This document shows positions 25,831-38,111 of a stretch of 64,000 bases of DNA, piece by piece. Each line of letters opens with the position of its first letter. Position 1 is the first letter of the stretch. The stretch lies in assembly GCA_014773175.1 (NCBI GenBank), contig VXCM01000265.1:223501-287500 (forward strand), written 5' to 3'. The position numbers and the translations under genes were made by a program. The DNA comes from Lucifuga dentata. Lineage: Eukaryota > Chordata > Actinopteri > Ophidiiformes > Bythitidae. The notes below the pieces were generated by a model. It was given only the letters and a program-made list of their open reading frames with translations, was not told the origin of the DNA and did not search any database.

Positions 25831-27509
25831 TTAATAATCAATCAATTGTGTGCTATGTTTTGAAAAAGAGACAATTGTTATAGGTAGTATCGATTGACTA
25901 TCATAAACTGAGCTTCAAGACCTGAAATGATGATGTCATCAGGTACAATTTTTTACATTAAAATGAGTGACTCTGTGGGCTCATAGGATTCAGGGTTGAG
26001 ATACTGCATCCAAATGTTTTTGATCCAAATTTCTGATAAGAACATAAGAATTCTGATATCTTGATATACAAACTTTCAGTAGGACATCTTTTATTAGAGA
26101 ATGAAGAACTTATTTAGTCTATCCAGTATAAGCACACAGCTTGTTTGCTTACAATCAAAGTCCTAAAGTTCAAGTTTTACAATGATTGTCCAAATGCAGC
26201 CAGAGAAAAAAGCCAGGAAGTATCAGGCCACGCCTACAGGAACGATTCAAAATAAAGCTTTAACTAATAGTTGGCCTCAAATTTTATGAGGCCCACTGGA
26301 AAGGATTAAAAGATGTATTTCATCTGCAAACATATAGTTTCCTCAAGGCGAATTTTGGCAAGGTAATGATTCATAACTGTTCCTCTAAGAATTCCATTTT
26401 GGGGGAGCTTTAACTGCAAGAAAGATGTCCTCCACAGAGAACAAACTATTTGCAGCAATCACACAAAAGAAAATTCCGATATAAACTTAAATTGGAGAGA
26501 TGGAGGAAAAGACAACCTGTCTATTAAGCATAACATCTCCATTTTCCCAAGCTTTCTGTCACATCAGCACTTCAGGAGTAGTACATCACTTAAAAAAGAC
26601 CCCAATGAAAATTAAAAGGGATGCTTTTTTCAATATATTGAAAGATTCAGATATGAATATGTTATTTCCTGCTGAACTGTGTCCCTCTCATCTCTCTGGT
26701 TTACACCTGTTAGGATTGGCTGAGCTCTGCATCCTCCTTAATTTATGAGACGCACATCAGGTTATCCTAGAATATCATCCTAAACAGGCCTGATAGATCA
26801 AATATGGAATATATTTCCTGAGCAGAGCTGAGTATGCCACCACCATTACCCCACACACACACCATACTCTCCCCAGTTAAGTGATTTGAGGACTTCACAC
26901 TGCCAATGTTTCATATCCTCTCCTCCTAACTGACACTTTATCTGCATACCAGCATCTCTGCAGATTGAACACTTAGGCAAGACAATGACAGCCTCTCTTC
27001 CCGTTGTCACTTCTCATTCCAGGACCGGTCTGATGCCTCTTACTGGGTTTCTGCCAATAACGGATCCCCTCCCCTCGCCATCCAGCAGCCAGTCTACCTA
27101 ACTTGGATAGAAAAGGAGCACTTGATGTCTGTGACACTCATTTGTCAATTAGCAGGCCCCTTCCCATGTTGACATACAGTGACTTGAAAGACAGAGCAGA
27201 GCCTGTGACGAATTAGGAGAGACAGATGAGTGAGGCATGAGCGGCGGAGTAATACTATAATGTGCTTTAGATATGAATATAAAACGACACAGCTGACAGG
27301 CCATACAAGGTTTTATTTCATTTCTCAGTGTACCAGGCCTCCCTACTTTGTCTTCTTTGTTCTCTTTTCATCAGACTACTTACATCTCATTTTGACAGCC
27401 GGGCGACATTTAGAGCACTTTCGTTTTGAAGCGTGAGTTAGCATACTTGATTTGTCATTAAAATGCAAAAAGCCTGCCATCCCCAACATAGCCTGGGTGA
27501 GCATACATC

Positions 27510-27553
27510 CACACACGCACGCACGCACACATGCACACACACACACATACACA
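27510..27553 (+). repeat. (CA)n-type microsatellite
   Basis: Imperfect CACACGCACGCAC run. Comparable short CA runs lie at 10037-10056 and 17100-17120. Confidence 0.85.
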
Positions 27554-27844
27554 AGTATGAGGTTCATCTGCAATGCAAAAGTCCAACATGGACCCCTTTG
27601 TCTACATGGTAGCCTGAATTTCAACATTAGATTTTAATGTCATGAGTTCATCTGCTACATAAAAATCTTATGAATTAATGCCAGTGCTTGACTGGTGTTC
27701 AGGTCACATGTTAAGTGACCATGTGACCCTGTGACCTAGTCATGGGTCTATCTGGTCAAGCTGTCCAAACCATGTAGGTGTGAAAAAAAAAACAAAAAAA
27801 AAAAAAAAGTCATGGATTAATCCATCTATCAATTCATTATTCTG

Positions 27845-27985
27845 TGCAACAGGGATTAGAGCCTACCCAGCATGCACCGGGTGTGAGGAAGGATAAATCC
27901 TGGCCCGTCTATCACAGGGCTACAACATTTACCCTCAATCCGACAGTTACAAGTAATGTGAACTACCCATTGCTACATCTTGGAT
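27845..27985 (+). repeat. Degenerate dispersed fish repeat (LINE-like fragment)
   Basis: GAGCCTACCCAGCATGCACC followed by GTGTGAGGAAGG and CGTCTATCACAGGGCTACAA resembles a very common teleost repeat (CCCAGCATGCA..GGGTGAGAGGC.. and ..CATCACAGGGC). It is short and diverged; the class (L2 or similar) is a guess. Confidence 0.45.
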
Positions 27986-30900
27986 CGTGGGGTGGAGTTA
28001 TATCTGTCCACAGCATCCTCACGACCTATACATCTAAACTGAGGCAGGGTTGCATCTTGGGTGAGTAGGGTTAGGGCTGAGTTAGAGTAACACGTGTTAT
28101 TCCACCCCCATGTGTTACCCCGCCTTACACTGCAAGACACGTGGATACCATCTTGATAATTTAAGAGTTTCAAATTCAAGAATCTATGTCATTGTAAGAA
28201 AATTATGGTTTGGTAGTCCACCGTACATTCATTTTGCTCTGTTTTAGTTTGAATGATAGTGAGAACTATATTACTGATTAAAGTGCTTGTCACCAATAAT
28301 GTTTTCATGCAAACTATAATCCAATTTGTACCCTATTGTCTGTCTGTGCTGCAATTAAGACAAAAACACAAAGTAAGGTGTATGCATTTATGACATTAAT
28401 AGGATTTCTTCGTTCACAAGTTGTTGTTTAGTTGGCTTATGAGAGGAAGTATGCTAGGTGAGTAAATGCACACACACCTGTCACTCATAATAGACCACCG
28501 ATTTAACGGTGTACGTCAATTCCAATTTGATGATGGTGTTACTGCCTTAATGTGATTAGAATCAAAGTTTTAACATGTATGTAAACATAATGACAGATTT
28601 CAATGCTTGCCACTAAATTAACTGATAGTAAAGTAAAAGCTTCCCTTAAAAAATGTATTTTTTTTTACATTACATGTGCAGTAATCAGCATTAGTATCAA
28701 GGGTACACCTAAGTAGCCAAAACATATCAAAGTAGAAGGGAGAGGGGCTTCAGCTTTCACAAACTGTGGCATTGCAGAGCTGTGATTTGTTTATCGATGT
28801 CATATCTCAGAGGAAAGGGAGCGCTATTCTTTTCCTGTGACTCACAGACGTGAGCTCCTCAAACCTCTTGTGTCCAGTGTGATAACGCTGCATGTTATAG
28901 ATGCAAGTACACCCAGTCACAGAGGGGAATCATGTCAGCACAGCACACTGCCACTCACCGCATCGTGTACACACCTGACCTGAAACAAAGTGGACGACAC
29001 AACAATATCCAAGCCTGCGCCGCGACAGAAATCTCACCGTGAGCTGCACTTTTCAACACATTGGTGAGACAGGCTGACACTGCGACGCAGAGAGGGAAAG
29101 GTGTGGGTGTGACAGGCTGCTACCATAATTTCATTGTGCCATTACCTGCTCAGCCACTCATGCTTATGCTCGCAGAGACAGATATACAAACACCGCATGC
29201 AAGCATACCTGCATATACAAAAACAGAGATACAAGCATGTGCACAAAATACACAAAACCACACGGCATCCAGAAGTCAGTCAGAGGTGATGCAGTGGTTC
29301 GCTTCTCGTTGTGACTTACTGTCAGGCTGCTGGATGAGCGCTGTCAGTTGAGTCGACAGAAATAAGCATATTAGCCACTACAAACTCTGCCAAGTGTCTC
29401 CCTTTCCATTGAGTCAAGCAGCAAGAACAAGTGCATCATGCTGAAGGGAGTCCACTCTCTTTCACCAACATGTGCCTCAGTTTACACTTGTTTGGCTTGA
29501 GCCGGCACTGAAAGGAGGTCATGGTGTCCATGTCCAGGTGTCTCAGCTGTGTCACTTGTAAAGTGAAATGGGGCCTGATGGATAACAAATTTCGAAATGC
29601 AGGAAAGTTGGTGCTGGGAGAGACTATATGTTGCTACAATATTGAAATTGAGATATAAGGGGAAAAAAAAGACAGAATCTTTGTGATTTTTCAGACAAAT
29701 TGTTAAAAAATTGCACCTAGTTGTAACGGGGACACATTACTTTTGTTACTTCCGTCATTTTATAGTGCAACGTTGTAAGGGGTGCGTGTTAAATATTGTC
29801 AAAATAGCAAAAGAAATGCATCCAGTAAGACAAACTCATCGGTCCTGAACTGCCCAAAAAGCTGTAGCTGTAACATATTGGCATTAAAATGGTTAAACAC
29901 ACCAAAGCATGAGGCTAGCCATGTTTCAAGCCTGATGCATGATTTGCACATACGCAATGCAGATGGTGCTCATGCTTTTGACTGTGAGAGTGAGAGCCAG
30001 GACAAACACTGAAGTATCCCCCTTTTTCTGCACCTCTTCACTTGACCAATTGCCAATAAAGGTGCATTTATGTCACGCTGACACCATCCCCATCGTTTCA
30101 AATTCCGAGTGGTGTGTGACCTCACAAGTGACCTTCAAATGCAGCTTCAATGGCCGACCATTTGCATCGTAATTACATCATACTTTCCACATGCCCACTG
30201 TCACATCAGTGTCCACATTAACTTGACAGGATGTGGGTGTTGCCATCTCTGGCCTGTCACAGCTGACCAATCAGAACGCAGCAAGAGGCAGTACCTAAAA
30301 GAGCCAGTTTTCACTGTCTGTGCACTTAGAGGCTGCAGTTTTATTGCATTTTTTTGCATATTTAAAAATTGCAAGGATAGAAAATAGACCCCTAAATGAA
30401 AACAATTAACAACATCATCATAGTTCAGTGGGGTGCTGCTATATTATGTAGCTTATTAATATTATGCAAGAAATGTTTATAATATGCTATTTATCTGAAC
30501 AAATATCAAAATTATCATGTCATATCTGTCATACAGATTTCTGTGTGAATGATTAAAGGCCACATGTGTGTATTTTCATTCATTTAAGCTATAACAGGCC
30601 ATTCCTCCTTAAATAATACTATCCAATTCTAAATGATAAACATAACTTTCTGTGCATTTCTAAAAAAGATGTTTGGTGATGATATTTTTTAAATTTATTT
30701 TAATATGTATTCTCCAACTAACTGTTTTCACAGGTGGCAGCATGACAGTCAGCATCCTCAAGGAAGCTTTCGAGGATCAACGTGTTGTACAAAATACAAG
30801 AGCAGAGATGCTTGAAAATGTTCCGCCAAAATAAACGTTTGCTTCCCACATTTGAATTAAAGTAATTTCTGCTCGTCTCCTTGAGTGATTACAGACAGAC

Positions 30901-33893
30901 ACTTGGAATGTAGTGTTGAGTAATAAATAAGGACAGGTACTAATAAAAGCAGTGTTTTTAGATTACATCTGCTCCACGCTTCACAGTTTCCACACTGCAT
31001 AATAACAGATAAATTGCACTGGTGGAAAGTACACACATGGTTATATTGTAATGAAATAAAATATATCCGTATTATTTTCAGCACTGGCTGAAATGACCGT
31101 GGAGCTCATTGGCTTTCAGATATTGGCAGGAATCTGAACAGTAAATTTTCTTTATTTATATGGCTGTTATAGCTGAGCAAATGAACAATACATGTGTTTG
31201 CCTGTTTGGAAAAATCCACGTTAGTGAAGATATTATAACAAAGACTGTCACGCATAGTTTGAATGTACCGCACGAAAGCATCAACTCAAAATGTCGTCAC
31301 ATTTTTTTATGTAAAAGTATTAGTCAAAGCAGGGGTAAAATATAAAGTGTTATAGGAAATGACAGCTTTCCAGTCATAAAGGCCTCTTTTAGGGGCATTC
31401 TTATGAGGATCAGAACCACTGGAGGGGGTGTGGTTTTGCCTGAGCGAGCTTAAAACATCAACACATGTTGAGCTGCTTATTGAATTTCACAGCTCCACCC
31501 ACCCATGACCTCCCAATATCGTCATGTGAGCACCGAGAATCCAATTGCAACAAAGAGGGAGTTTAAAAGGGAATGGTGGATATATAGGTCTGAAGAGAGA
31601 TTGTGTGTGTGAGTGTGTATGAGATTTAATATGCACAAAGCATACATTGGGACTTATATAGTCCAGAAAAATTCACTTGTTGGAATCAATTTTCAAACAT
31701 ACTATTTCCCAATCTCTGTAAAACATCTTTACAACATGCAGAAGGGTTGAAACGTCAGTAGGAGATGTAGTATGAAACATATGCCAGTAAAATATAAAAT
31801 TTCCTCTAAAAATCCTTTGTCAACATGCATGTTTTCCACGTGAACCAGCTGAACATGAGAGGAAGATGAAGAACTGTGTAACAGAGCAAACCATCAATCA
31901 ATAAAGCGCTGATATGAACCCCAAATGCTCAGAGTACCACTTCATTACTTCTGCATTGCTTCTCTGCCTGCACCATCCTTTGAAGTTTAGTAATGATATC
32001 TGACATCTACGATTCCTCCCTTAACTGAATTGAAAATTAATAATGAATTAGTAGTATCAGAGTTATAAATATTTCATTCTGAACATCAAGTCCTTAATGT
32101 GACAGGTTCAAGGGCAAGAAACATAATGCTAGCCTTGATCTCCCTGAAACCAACACAGATATGGCTTGTATCAGTCAGCTTTCATAAAGCTGTTTGTAAA
32201 GCTTAACAGGCCTCCTCTTCCACAGAGGTAACGCCAAGATATCTGCTGTCCGATGGAGGATTCTGTAACATGCAAATGCAGCACACCTCTACTAATGATC
32301 TGACAGAGACAAGCCTGTTTAGAATGAAGAATTACTGAAGCACCTGTTTGATTTTTCACCATTATGGCTGAAAACAAGATATTGGCAATCGATTAAAAGT
32401 CAATCAATAATGCCACTTATTAGCTTCCTGCTTGCTGTTAGCTGTTTGACACATAGAAAACCTTTTGTGCATTCAGCAGGTATATTTACATGGATCCTGT
32501 ACTCTTATTTTTGTCTGCGTGATTAAGATAAAAATGTGATTAAGTTGTAAACACTGACAGAATTAATAGGATTTTGTGATTTCTTGATTGTAAATACATG
32601 ATGTTCTATGACTGGAGTATTGGGGAGAGCCCCTCCTCAGGTGAGGAAATGCATGTGGAGGTGACTTACTCCATTATTGCACAGTAAATTGTAAATTTAA
32701 TTATTTGGCTATCTAAATGTAATAATCTGAGTTAACCACCTAAACTCTCATCATACTCTGATTATCGAACTGCTAAATCCAATTCCGTCCATGTATTTTC
32801 TTGCATTACTGCCTTAATCGGAGTACAGACAAATGATCAGAGCATAACTTGCATGTAAAACCTATGGAGTGTTGGTTTGTTGAGCGTGGATGCTGTCATT
32901 CAGAATGCTCTGGTTCACACTCATTATTAGGCTAATTCACTCTACGTTTGTTAATTCATTCACCCTATGCACATTTGTCCTGCTGGTCCCAGCAATCAAA
33001 CCAGCAACCTTCCAGTACATGTCAAGTTTTAGCCACTGGGCCACCGCTGCCCAAAGTTGAACCAGTAGCTCTTCATGGCAATTAATCGCTATAAAGGAAA
33101 TTTCAGGTGAAAATCTTGAACATTCACTTGTGTTTATACTTGAAAAACATTAGTTTGAATAACTGAATTAAACTTGTTTTAAACCCATCTGAGGCTTCTG
33201 TTCTGTGGTTGTTTTGTCTAAGGGTATCCTTAAATAAGATGTAAAAAAATGAATTTTCCTTTCATGCCTTGATAAGTTCATATTTATGCACATCACAATG
33301 TGCATAAAGTGAAGGATTTAACAGTATCACAGAATGCAAATCAGTTAAACGGAGGAAGCTGCATCTCCAGTACAGACAACTGCCTCAAGAAGACAATTTT
33401 CAACAAAAACGCTGTCTGTTCAGCCTGTTTCACGGCCTGACAATCACAAAAAGGGTTCAGAAACAAAAGCACCTTATAACCATCTTCTCTTCTCTTTTAC
33501 TTGCCAGGTCAACTATGCTCGTCCCGCTGTTGAAATGGCACCCCCCTCTGAAGCAGCTGCCACGAGCTGTTCCTTCATGTCCTGACAGAGGAATCTTTTC
33601 TTCTATTTGCTCCTGAATTAGCATGTCACATTTATTGATCCCGCCTTTTATCCTGCCCCAGCATGGCAGCAACACGGCCCATACACTCGTCCAAATCTTT
33701 GATGTTCTGATGACACCCTGACCACCCGCAGACAGAGGGCACACATTCAATTACACCAGATCTACAGATGCATTCATCTCTCAGTAATAGAGACAGATAG
33801 ATACTTAGATATTTAGGAGGATAGATGGATGAATAAACAGAGAGATAGGGGCAGTCTTCTTTGAGTTTTTTTAGATGACTCAGCCAAGCAGCC
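27986..33893. other. Gene-free, presumed lrmda intron
   Basis: AT-rich with one candidate regulatory block at 32160-32440, which holds ACATGCAAATGCAGC (exact octamer ATGCAAAT) and AATCGATTAAAAGTCAATCA. A SINE-like fragment lies near 33000. No gene is visible. Confidence 0.5.
32980..33062 (-). repeat. Possible tRNA-derived SINE head
   Basis: On the - strand GGCAGCGGTGGCCCAGTGGC contains an A-box-like TGGCCCAGTGG, and GGTTGCTGGTTTGATTGC downstream is a degraded B box. The spacing suits a tRNA-related SINE. No tail or target duplication was identified. Confidence 0.45.
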
Positions 33894-33897
33894 TTCA

Positions 33898-34467
33898 AGG
33901 ACCATACCAGCGACTGTGCATGTTTGAGCCCAATATATAAAATCCACATAAATGTTACGCTACTGACAACCAATTTCCAAAACATAAAACCATATTTTAG
34001 TTTACATGTTATTTTTTTAAATCCCCAATCTTTCAAAATCAAATATTCAGGTGATACATCCAATTTAAATTCAATGTTTTGCCTTCTAATAATTATGCAC
34101 AATTGCAGACAGCACAATAATTTTAGTTTCTCAGTAAAAGCCGTCTTCTCCTGGGACTATATTCCCTGGAGGACACATACATTGTCTTCCATGCAGCTCC
34201 GTGTCGGATAAAGTTATTTTAAAAAAAAAGCCTAATAGACATCATGTTCATTGTGATGGATTACATATCTCAAGCGTGTTTCAAGTCTCTACAAGTTGAT
34301 TTTAATAGTGTATTGGAATTAATTGCAGCTAATGGCAGTCTGGAAGGTAGAAAAAAAATCTATTTACCACTGTAGTAGTATATTTTGGAAAAGGGTTCTC
34401 AGTAACATCATGTTTATGTGGATTGTATATATTGGGCTCAAACATGCACGATTGCCAGTATGGTCCT
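33898..34467 (+). mobile_element. TTAA-type inverted-repeat element, copy 3
   Basis: 570 bp, AGGACCATACC start and GTATGGTCCT end, with TTCA on the left and TTAA on the right. The central module contains GGGACTATATTCCCTGGAGG and CTTCCATGCAGCTCC, shared with the copy at 62737. A reverse reading frame of 161 codons running through it is fortuitous. Confidence 0.82.
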
Positions 34468-34537
34468 TTAAGTTGTTTCGTTTTCAAACCTATTCCATTT
34501 GCTTGAATCAGTAAATGAGTTGTTTATCTTGTTGCCG

Positions 34538-34970
34538 TTACCCTTAGTTTGGTTTGGTTTCACAGAGAAAATTCCAAGCAAACCAAAACATATAATCAAA
34601 AGCCAAGTGAGATGGCTCGCTCCACTCATGGGTCAGAAATGTCTGTGGGTGTCAAAATCAAAACAGGAAGAAGTTATGTAACATGGAACAATGACAGAAC
34701 TGGGATACATTCTTATTCACAGTCATCATTTGGAGCACATACCAAGTAAAACTATGCTGGCAGAATGTCGAATTTGAAGACAACGTCTCAAAAACCTGCA
34801 TACTGCTTCACATAATGTGAAACGTGCTGCCTTCAGATGGCTGAAAAGGAGAATGAACTGCATATTGAGCTCACATGACAACATGCTAACCTTCAACATG
34901 CTAACCTGAAGATGTATTCGAAGCTTTATATGTTAAGACCTTTTCCACAGTATCCATTTGATTTGCTGTG
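34538..34970 (+). repeat. Two-copy dispersed repeat, copy A
   Basis: It aligns by eye with 53730-54075. Shared landmarks are TTTGGTTCAC-type start words, GGTCAGAAATGTCTGTGGG at 34631-34649, ATGCTAAC..TTCAACAT, and TCCACAGTATCCATTTGAT near 34944. Family unknown; it begins about 70 bp after TTAA copy 3. Confidence 0.65.
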
Positions 34971-35865
34971 TGTAATTTATTAATGTTCATCACAAGTATT
35001 ACACCGTCTTTGCTTCTATATCAATCAATGCATCATTATATCGACGTGTAGTTTGTGTAGAAGTAGCTCAGCTCATGTTCACATCACATACGAACAACTC
35101 CAGACTATGTTTTTGACTGGACTGAAATGAGGTCTCCACCTCAAAAGTCTCTCAAACAAACTGAAATGGGGGAAAATTCACAGAAGCCCAATTTAGCTGG
35201 AATAAACCAAGTAGGTGTGAAAATGCCTCTGCAATTATGGACAATTACTCAAAAAAAAAAAAAAAAAAANAAAAAAAAAAAAAAAAAAACTCCAAAACCT
35301 AAACTTCTTTTTTTTCCAACTTCAAAAATCCCAAAAACAAAATGTGGGTTTTTAACAAAAACAAAAATATCAGTTATAACTTTGATTATTATTATTTGGT
35401 TATTATAATTATTGATTATTGTTTTTCAATGCTGCCTTCTTAGCCAGGTACCTCTTGAAAAAGAGATTTTTATCTAACTGAGTTTTTTACCTGGTCAAAT
35501 AAAAAAATTATATGATGACGATGATGATGGTGAGTTGTTGCATTTTTCATGATTTGTGTACTTTTGTGAACTGCAATGTATTAAATTCTTAGAGACTTTT
35601 AAATTTTATTTTTAGATGTGAGGACTGAGGGTGGAAATTAGCTAAAGTGAAAGTTGGCACAGTATATTTAATGCTGTTTTTGTTTGTGCCGATGGATGGA
35701 TGGATGGATGGACAGGTTGTTTATCATCACAGATATGAACTATCTGCAGGTCTGAGTCTCTGATTTACATTCCTATGAGAGATCATCAACACAGCACCAA
35801 GCATCTCTTCCTGATCACTTCCTGTTCGGAGCCTGAACATTGATCATCACTTTCCGTCTCCTTAC
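34971..35865. other. lrmda: lrmda intron 2, proximal part
   Basis: Sequence just downstream (transcript sense) of lrmda exon 2. It contains an A run with N35270 and a GGAT microsatellite. No further exon is seen. Confidence 0.6.
35691..35711 (+). repeat. (GGAT)5 microsatellite
   Basis: Five GGAT units, less than 200 bp to the left of lrmda exon 2. Confidence 0.85.
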
Positions 35866-37711
35866 CTGAGCTGATTGAAGCTCAGATCCAGCCTTCGTGC
35901 AAACCAGCCATACGTGTCTCCGAGGAACTCTGGAATGTCCTTACAGTCATGACCGATGTAGGAAAGCTGAAAGAATAACAACAGAAAGAGACATTACTGT
36001 GTGAAACGTAGCAATAACATCATAGTTTCCCTGACATGTGCACAGCAGTGTTTTAGCACACATACCACCTCCAGAGAATAATGCTGCGGGATCATCAATA
36101 CTTTACANCACAGCAGTGTTTTAGCACACATACCACCTCCAGAGAATAATGCTGCGGGATCATCAATACTTTACACTACAGTATGGCTGTTTTCACTTTT
36201 TACAACGAGAGAAAATGAAGTTTGAATTTAAAACCATATTTGTCATGCTGTTTACATGTAAGTAATTGATTCATTCTCTGCTGTTATTGCTTTCCAATCA
36301 TCACACGACATCTAGCTGAAGGAGAATTCATGTAACTTTTATAAACGACTCCCAACAGCTGCAAAATAAGTGAACAAAACCTGCCATAAAGTCAAATTTT
36401 GACCTCTTACAGATTACTTACAGTCAGCCTTTACCAAATGGAAACAGAGCTTTTATCTCTCAATTTTTTTGGGAAAAAAAAAAANTTACAGTCAGCCTTT
36501 ACCAAATGGAAACAGAGCTTTTATCTCTCAATTTTTTTGGGAAAAAAAAAAAAGATAGGTTTGTGTTTCAAGTCCTGTTTTATACAAAGAAAGTGAACAA
36601 TAAACTTGGTAGTTGCTGAGAATTTGACTTATTATTAGAATTAATAACATAATTGATTCTTCTTCAAGTTATTCACAAAAGTGGTTTACGTCATCATGTG
36701 ATCTATGTGAAAACTTACCAACCTTTTACCTTTTTTTTAACCATAAATTTGTTATTTTCACAGCTATTTTATATTTTGAAAGGTTAACACAGAAACACTA
36801 CGCAACAATTTGATGTATGTTCACTGATGGTACTGAAGATTTGTTTTTGTCAATTATGTTTGCAATCATAAGGAAATTATGCCTAAACTTCAAAATATGA
36901 CACAAAAAAAAGCTGTTGTTTTAATTAAGGCATTTACGTAAATGACTTCAGCTCAAATTAGTCTGATCAAAAACCTAAAAATTGGGATTTTAATGCAAAG
37001 TAAATGTAGGTATAATATTACTAGTTTCTGCATAGTATCCTAATTCTTGTATAATTTATAAGACATATCTGGTTTTTTTTAATTATAAGAACTTTATTTG
37101 CAACCAAGAAGTGACAGATATACACTTAGTAATAAAAAAAAGCATATGTATAAACAAGACCTATTAGCACATTACACTAAAGTTAAATCATAAGTAGTCT
37201 CAGGCATTAATTCATATTCCTGCATAATATGGAACGTTTTGTTTGTTTTTTGCTTTTTTGTTTATCATATCCTTAAGAAAAGTACTAGAATGGTTGAATT
37301 ATGAATCATTTATGCATTTCCAGTCTGTAAACTGAGAATACACCAAACCTGCAGCTTCTTATTATCACAGTTTTACAAATCCACCCAAAAGAAATGAGTG
37401 TGAAACAGTGTGAAATAAATGAAAAGCTGATATTCCATGGATGCTAAATCCTTCCCAACACTCAGGATCCTGCTGCTGCTTGTGACGTTTTACAGGAACT
37501 ACAAAACTGGAAGGCGTGGCTGCAGCTCTGTGTCACATGACCCAGTAATGAAATGAAACTATAATAAAAAACTTAATCTGGCAGCAATAAACTCAAGTTA
37601 GTAAACACTTTAGACAATCATTCCAACCTAAAATAAGAAAAATAACCTATGACTCGAACACAAACTGACCTGAGTGCCATTCAGTACGACCAGTGACTCG
37701 TTGCAAGCCAT
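35866..37711 (-). CDS. lrmda: Leucine-rich melanocyte differentiation-associated protein, 5' coding exons (partial)
   Basis: Read on the - strand. Exon 1 starts with ATG at 37711 and ends at 37670 (14 codons, [14 protein letters not shown]), followed by GTCAGT. Exon 2 is 35966-35866 (101 nt), preceded by an acceptor AG and followed by GTAAGG. It continues in frame as [20 protein letters not shown] then [14 protein letters not shown], ending in phase 2. The segment LDLSFNQL is a leucine-rich repeat strand, and the pattern (LxxLNG, SYIGxDCxxIP, LG..YG, RLDLSxNxL) matches my memory of LRMDA/C10orf11. The human protein is about 200 residues, so 47 residues are present here and the rest lies leftwards. 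I could not recognise exon 3 or later in 1-35865, where large introns are expected. LRMDA is linked to melanocyte differentiation and oculocutaneous albinism type 7. An in-frame upstream ATG at 37834 exists, but 37711 gives the expected short N-terminus. Confidence 0.8.
35967..37669 (-). other. lrmda: lrmda intron 1
   Basis: This 1.7-kb AT-rich intron lies between the two recognised coding exons. It contains two single-N positions (36108 and 36485), each with the same 67 nt on both sides, so part of the apparent repetition is an assembly effect. No other feature is visible. Confidence 0.75.
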
Positions 37712-38060
37712 AATTTCCACTTCTCCTCCTCTCTCCTCTTTCCTAACGATGACAGCGCGGCGTTTCTCCACAAACCCTCTGAAATGAAACCCGGAGTCCT
37801 GATCCTGTACGAAAACAGCAGCCGTGAGAGTCAAAAAAGTTCTTTTTCTGGAGTTATAATCAGGTTTGTTTGGAGATCTACTGGCGCTTTTTCAATTGGC
37901 TTCACAGTTTCCGCGTCGCGCTGCAGATCAGCTGACCAGCTGCTGTCCGGAAACACGTGGACACTGTTGTTGATGAAGTCAGGGTGCTGCTGCGTGTCTG
38001 CTGATATGTCCACGCGTGAACGCAGCAAAACGTGAAACTTCCTTAAACGCACATTGACAT
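37712..38060 (-). promoter_or_regulatory. lrmda: lrmda promoter / 5' UTR region with CACGTG E-box
   Basis: The sequence upstream of the lrmda ATG is richer in G+C and CpG than its surroundings and ends about 50 bp before a transposon insertion at 38108. It contains a palindromic CACGTG at 37954-37959 and an E-box-like TCAGCTGA at 37928-37935. CACGTG is the core bound by MITF/TFE factors, plausible for a melanocyte gene, but a single hexamer is weak evidence. No TATA box is seen. Confidence 0.45.
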
Positions 38061-38111
38061 TTTAGAAGAATTATAAACTACTCAGATTTAATATGCTACT
38101 GTGTTTATTAA

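Larger units (their letters stand above)
20756..27844. other. Gene-free, presumed lrmda intron
   Basis: Contains the GACA-tailed repeat, pyrimidine tracts and G-rich minisatellite listed separately. The segment 27090-27440, with TTTGTCAATTAGCAGGCCCC, has the even composition of a candidate enhancer. No gene is visible. Confidence 0.5.

Noticed and set aside
33632..34117. 161-codon - strand frame
   Set aside because: It runs through a TTAA element and simple repeats; no domain.
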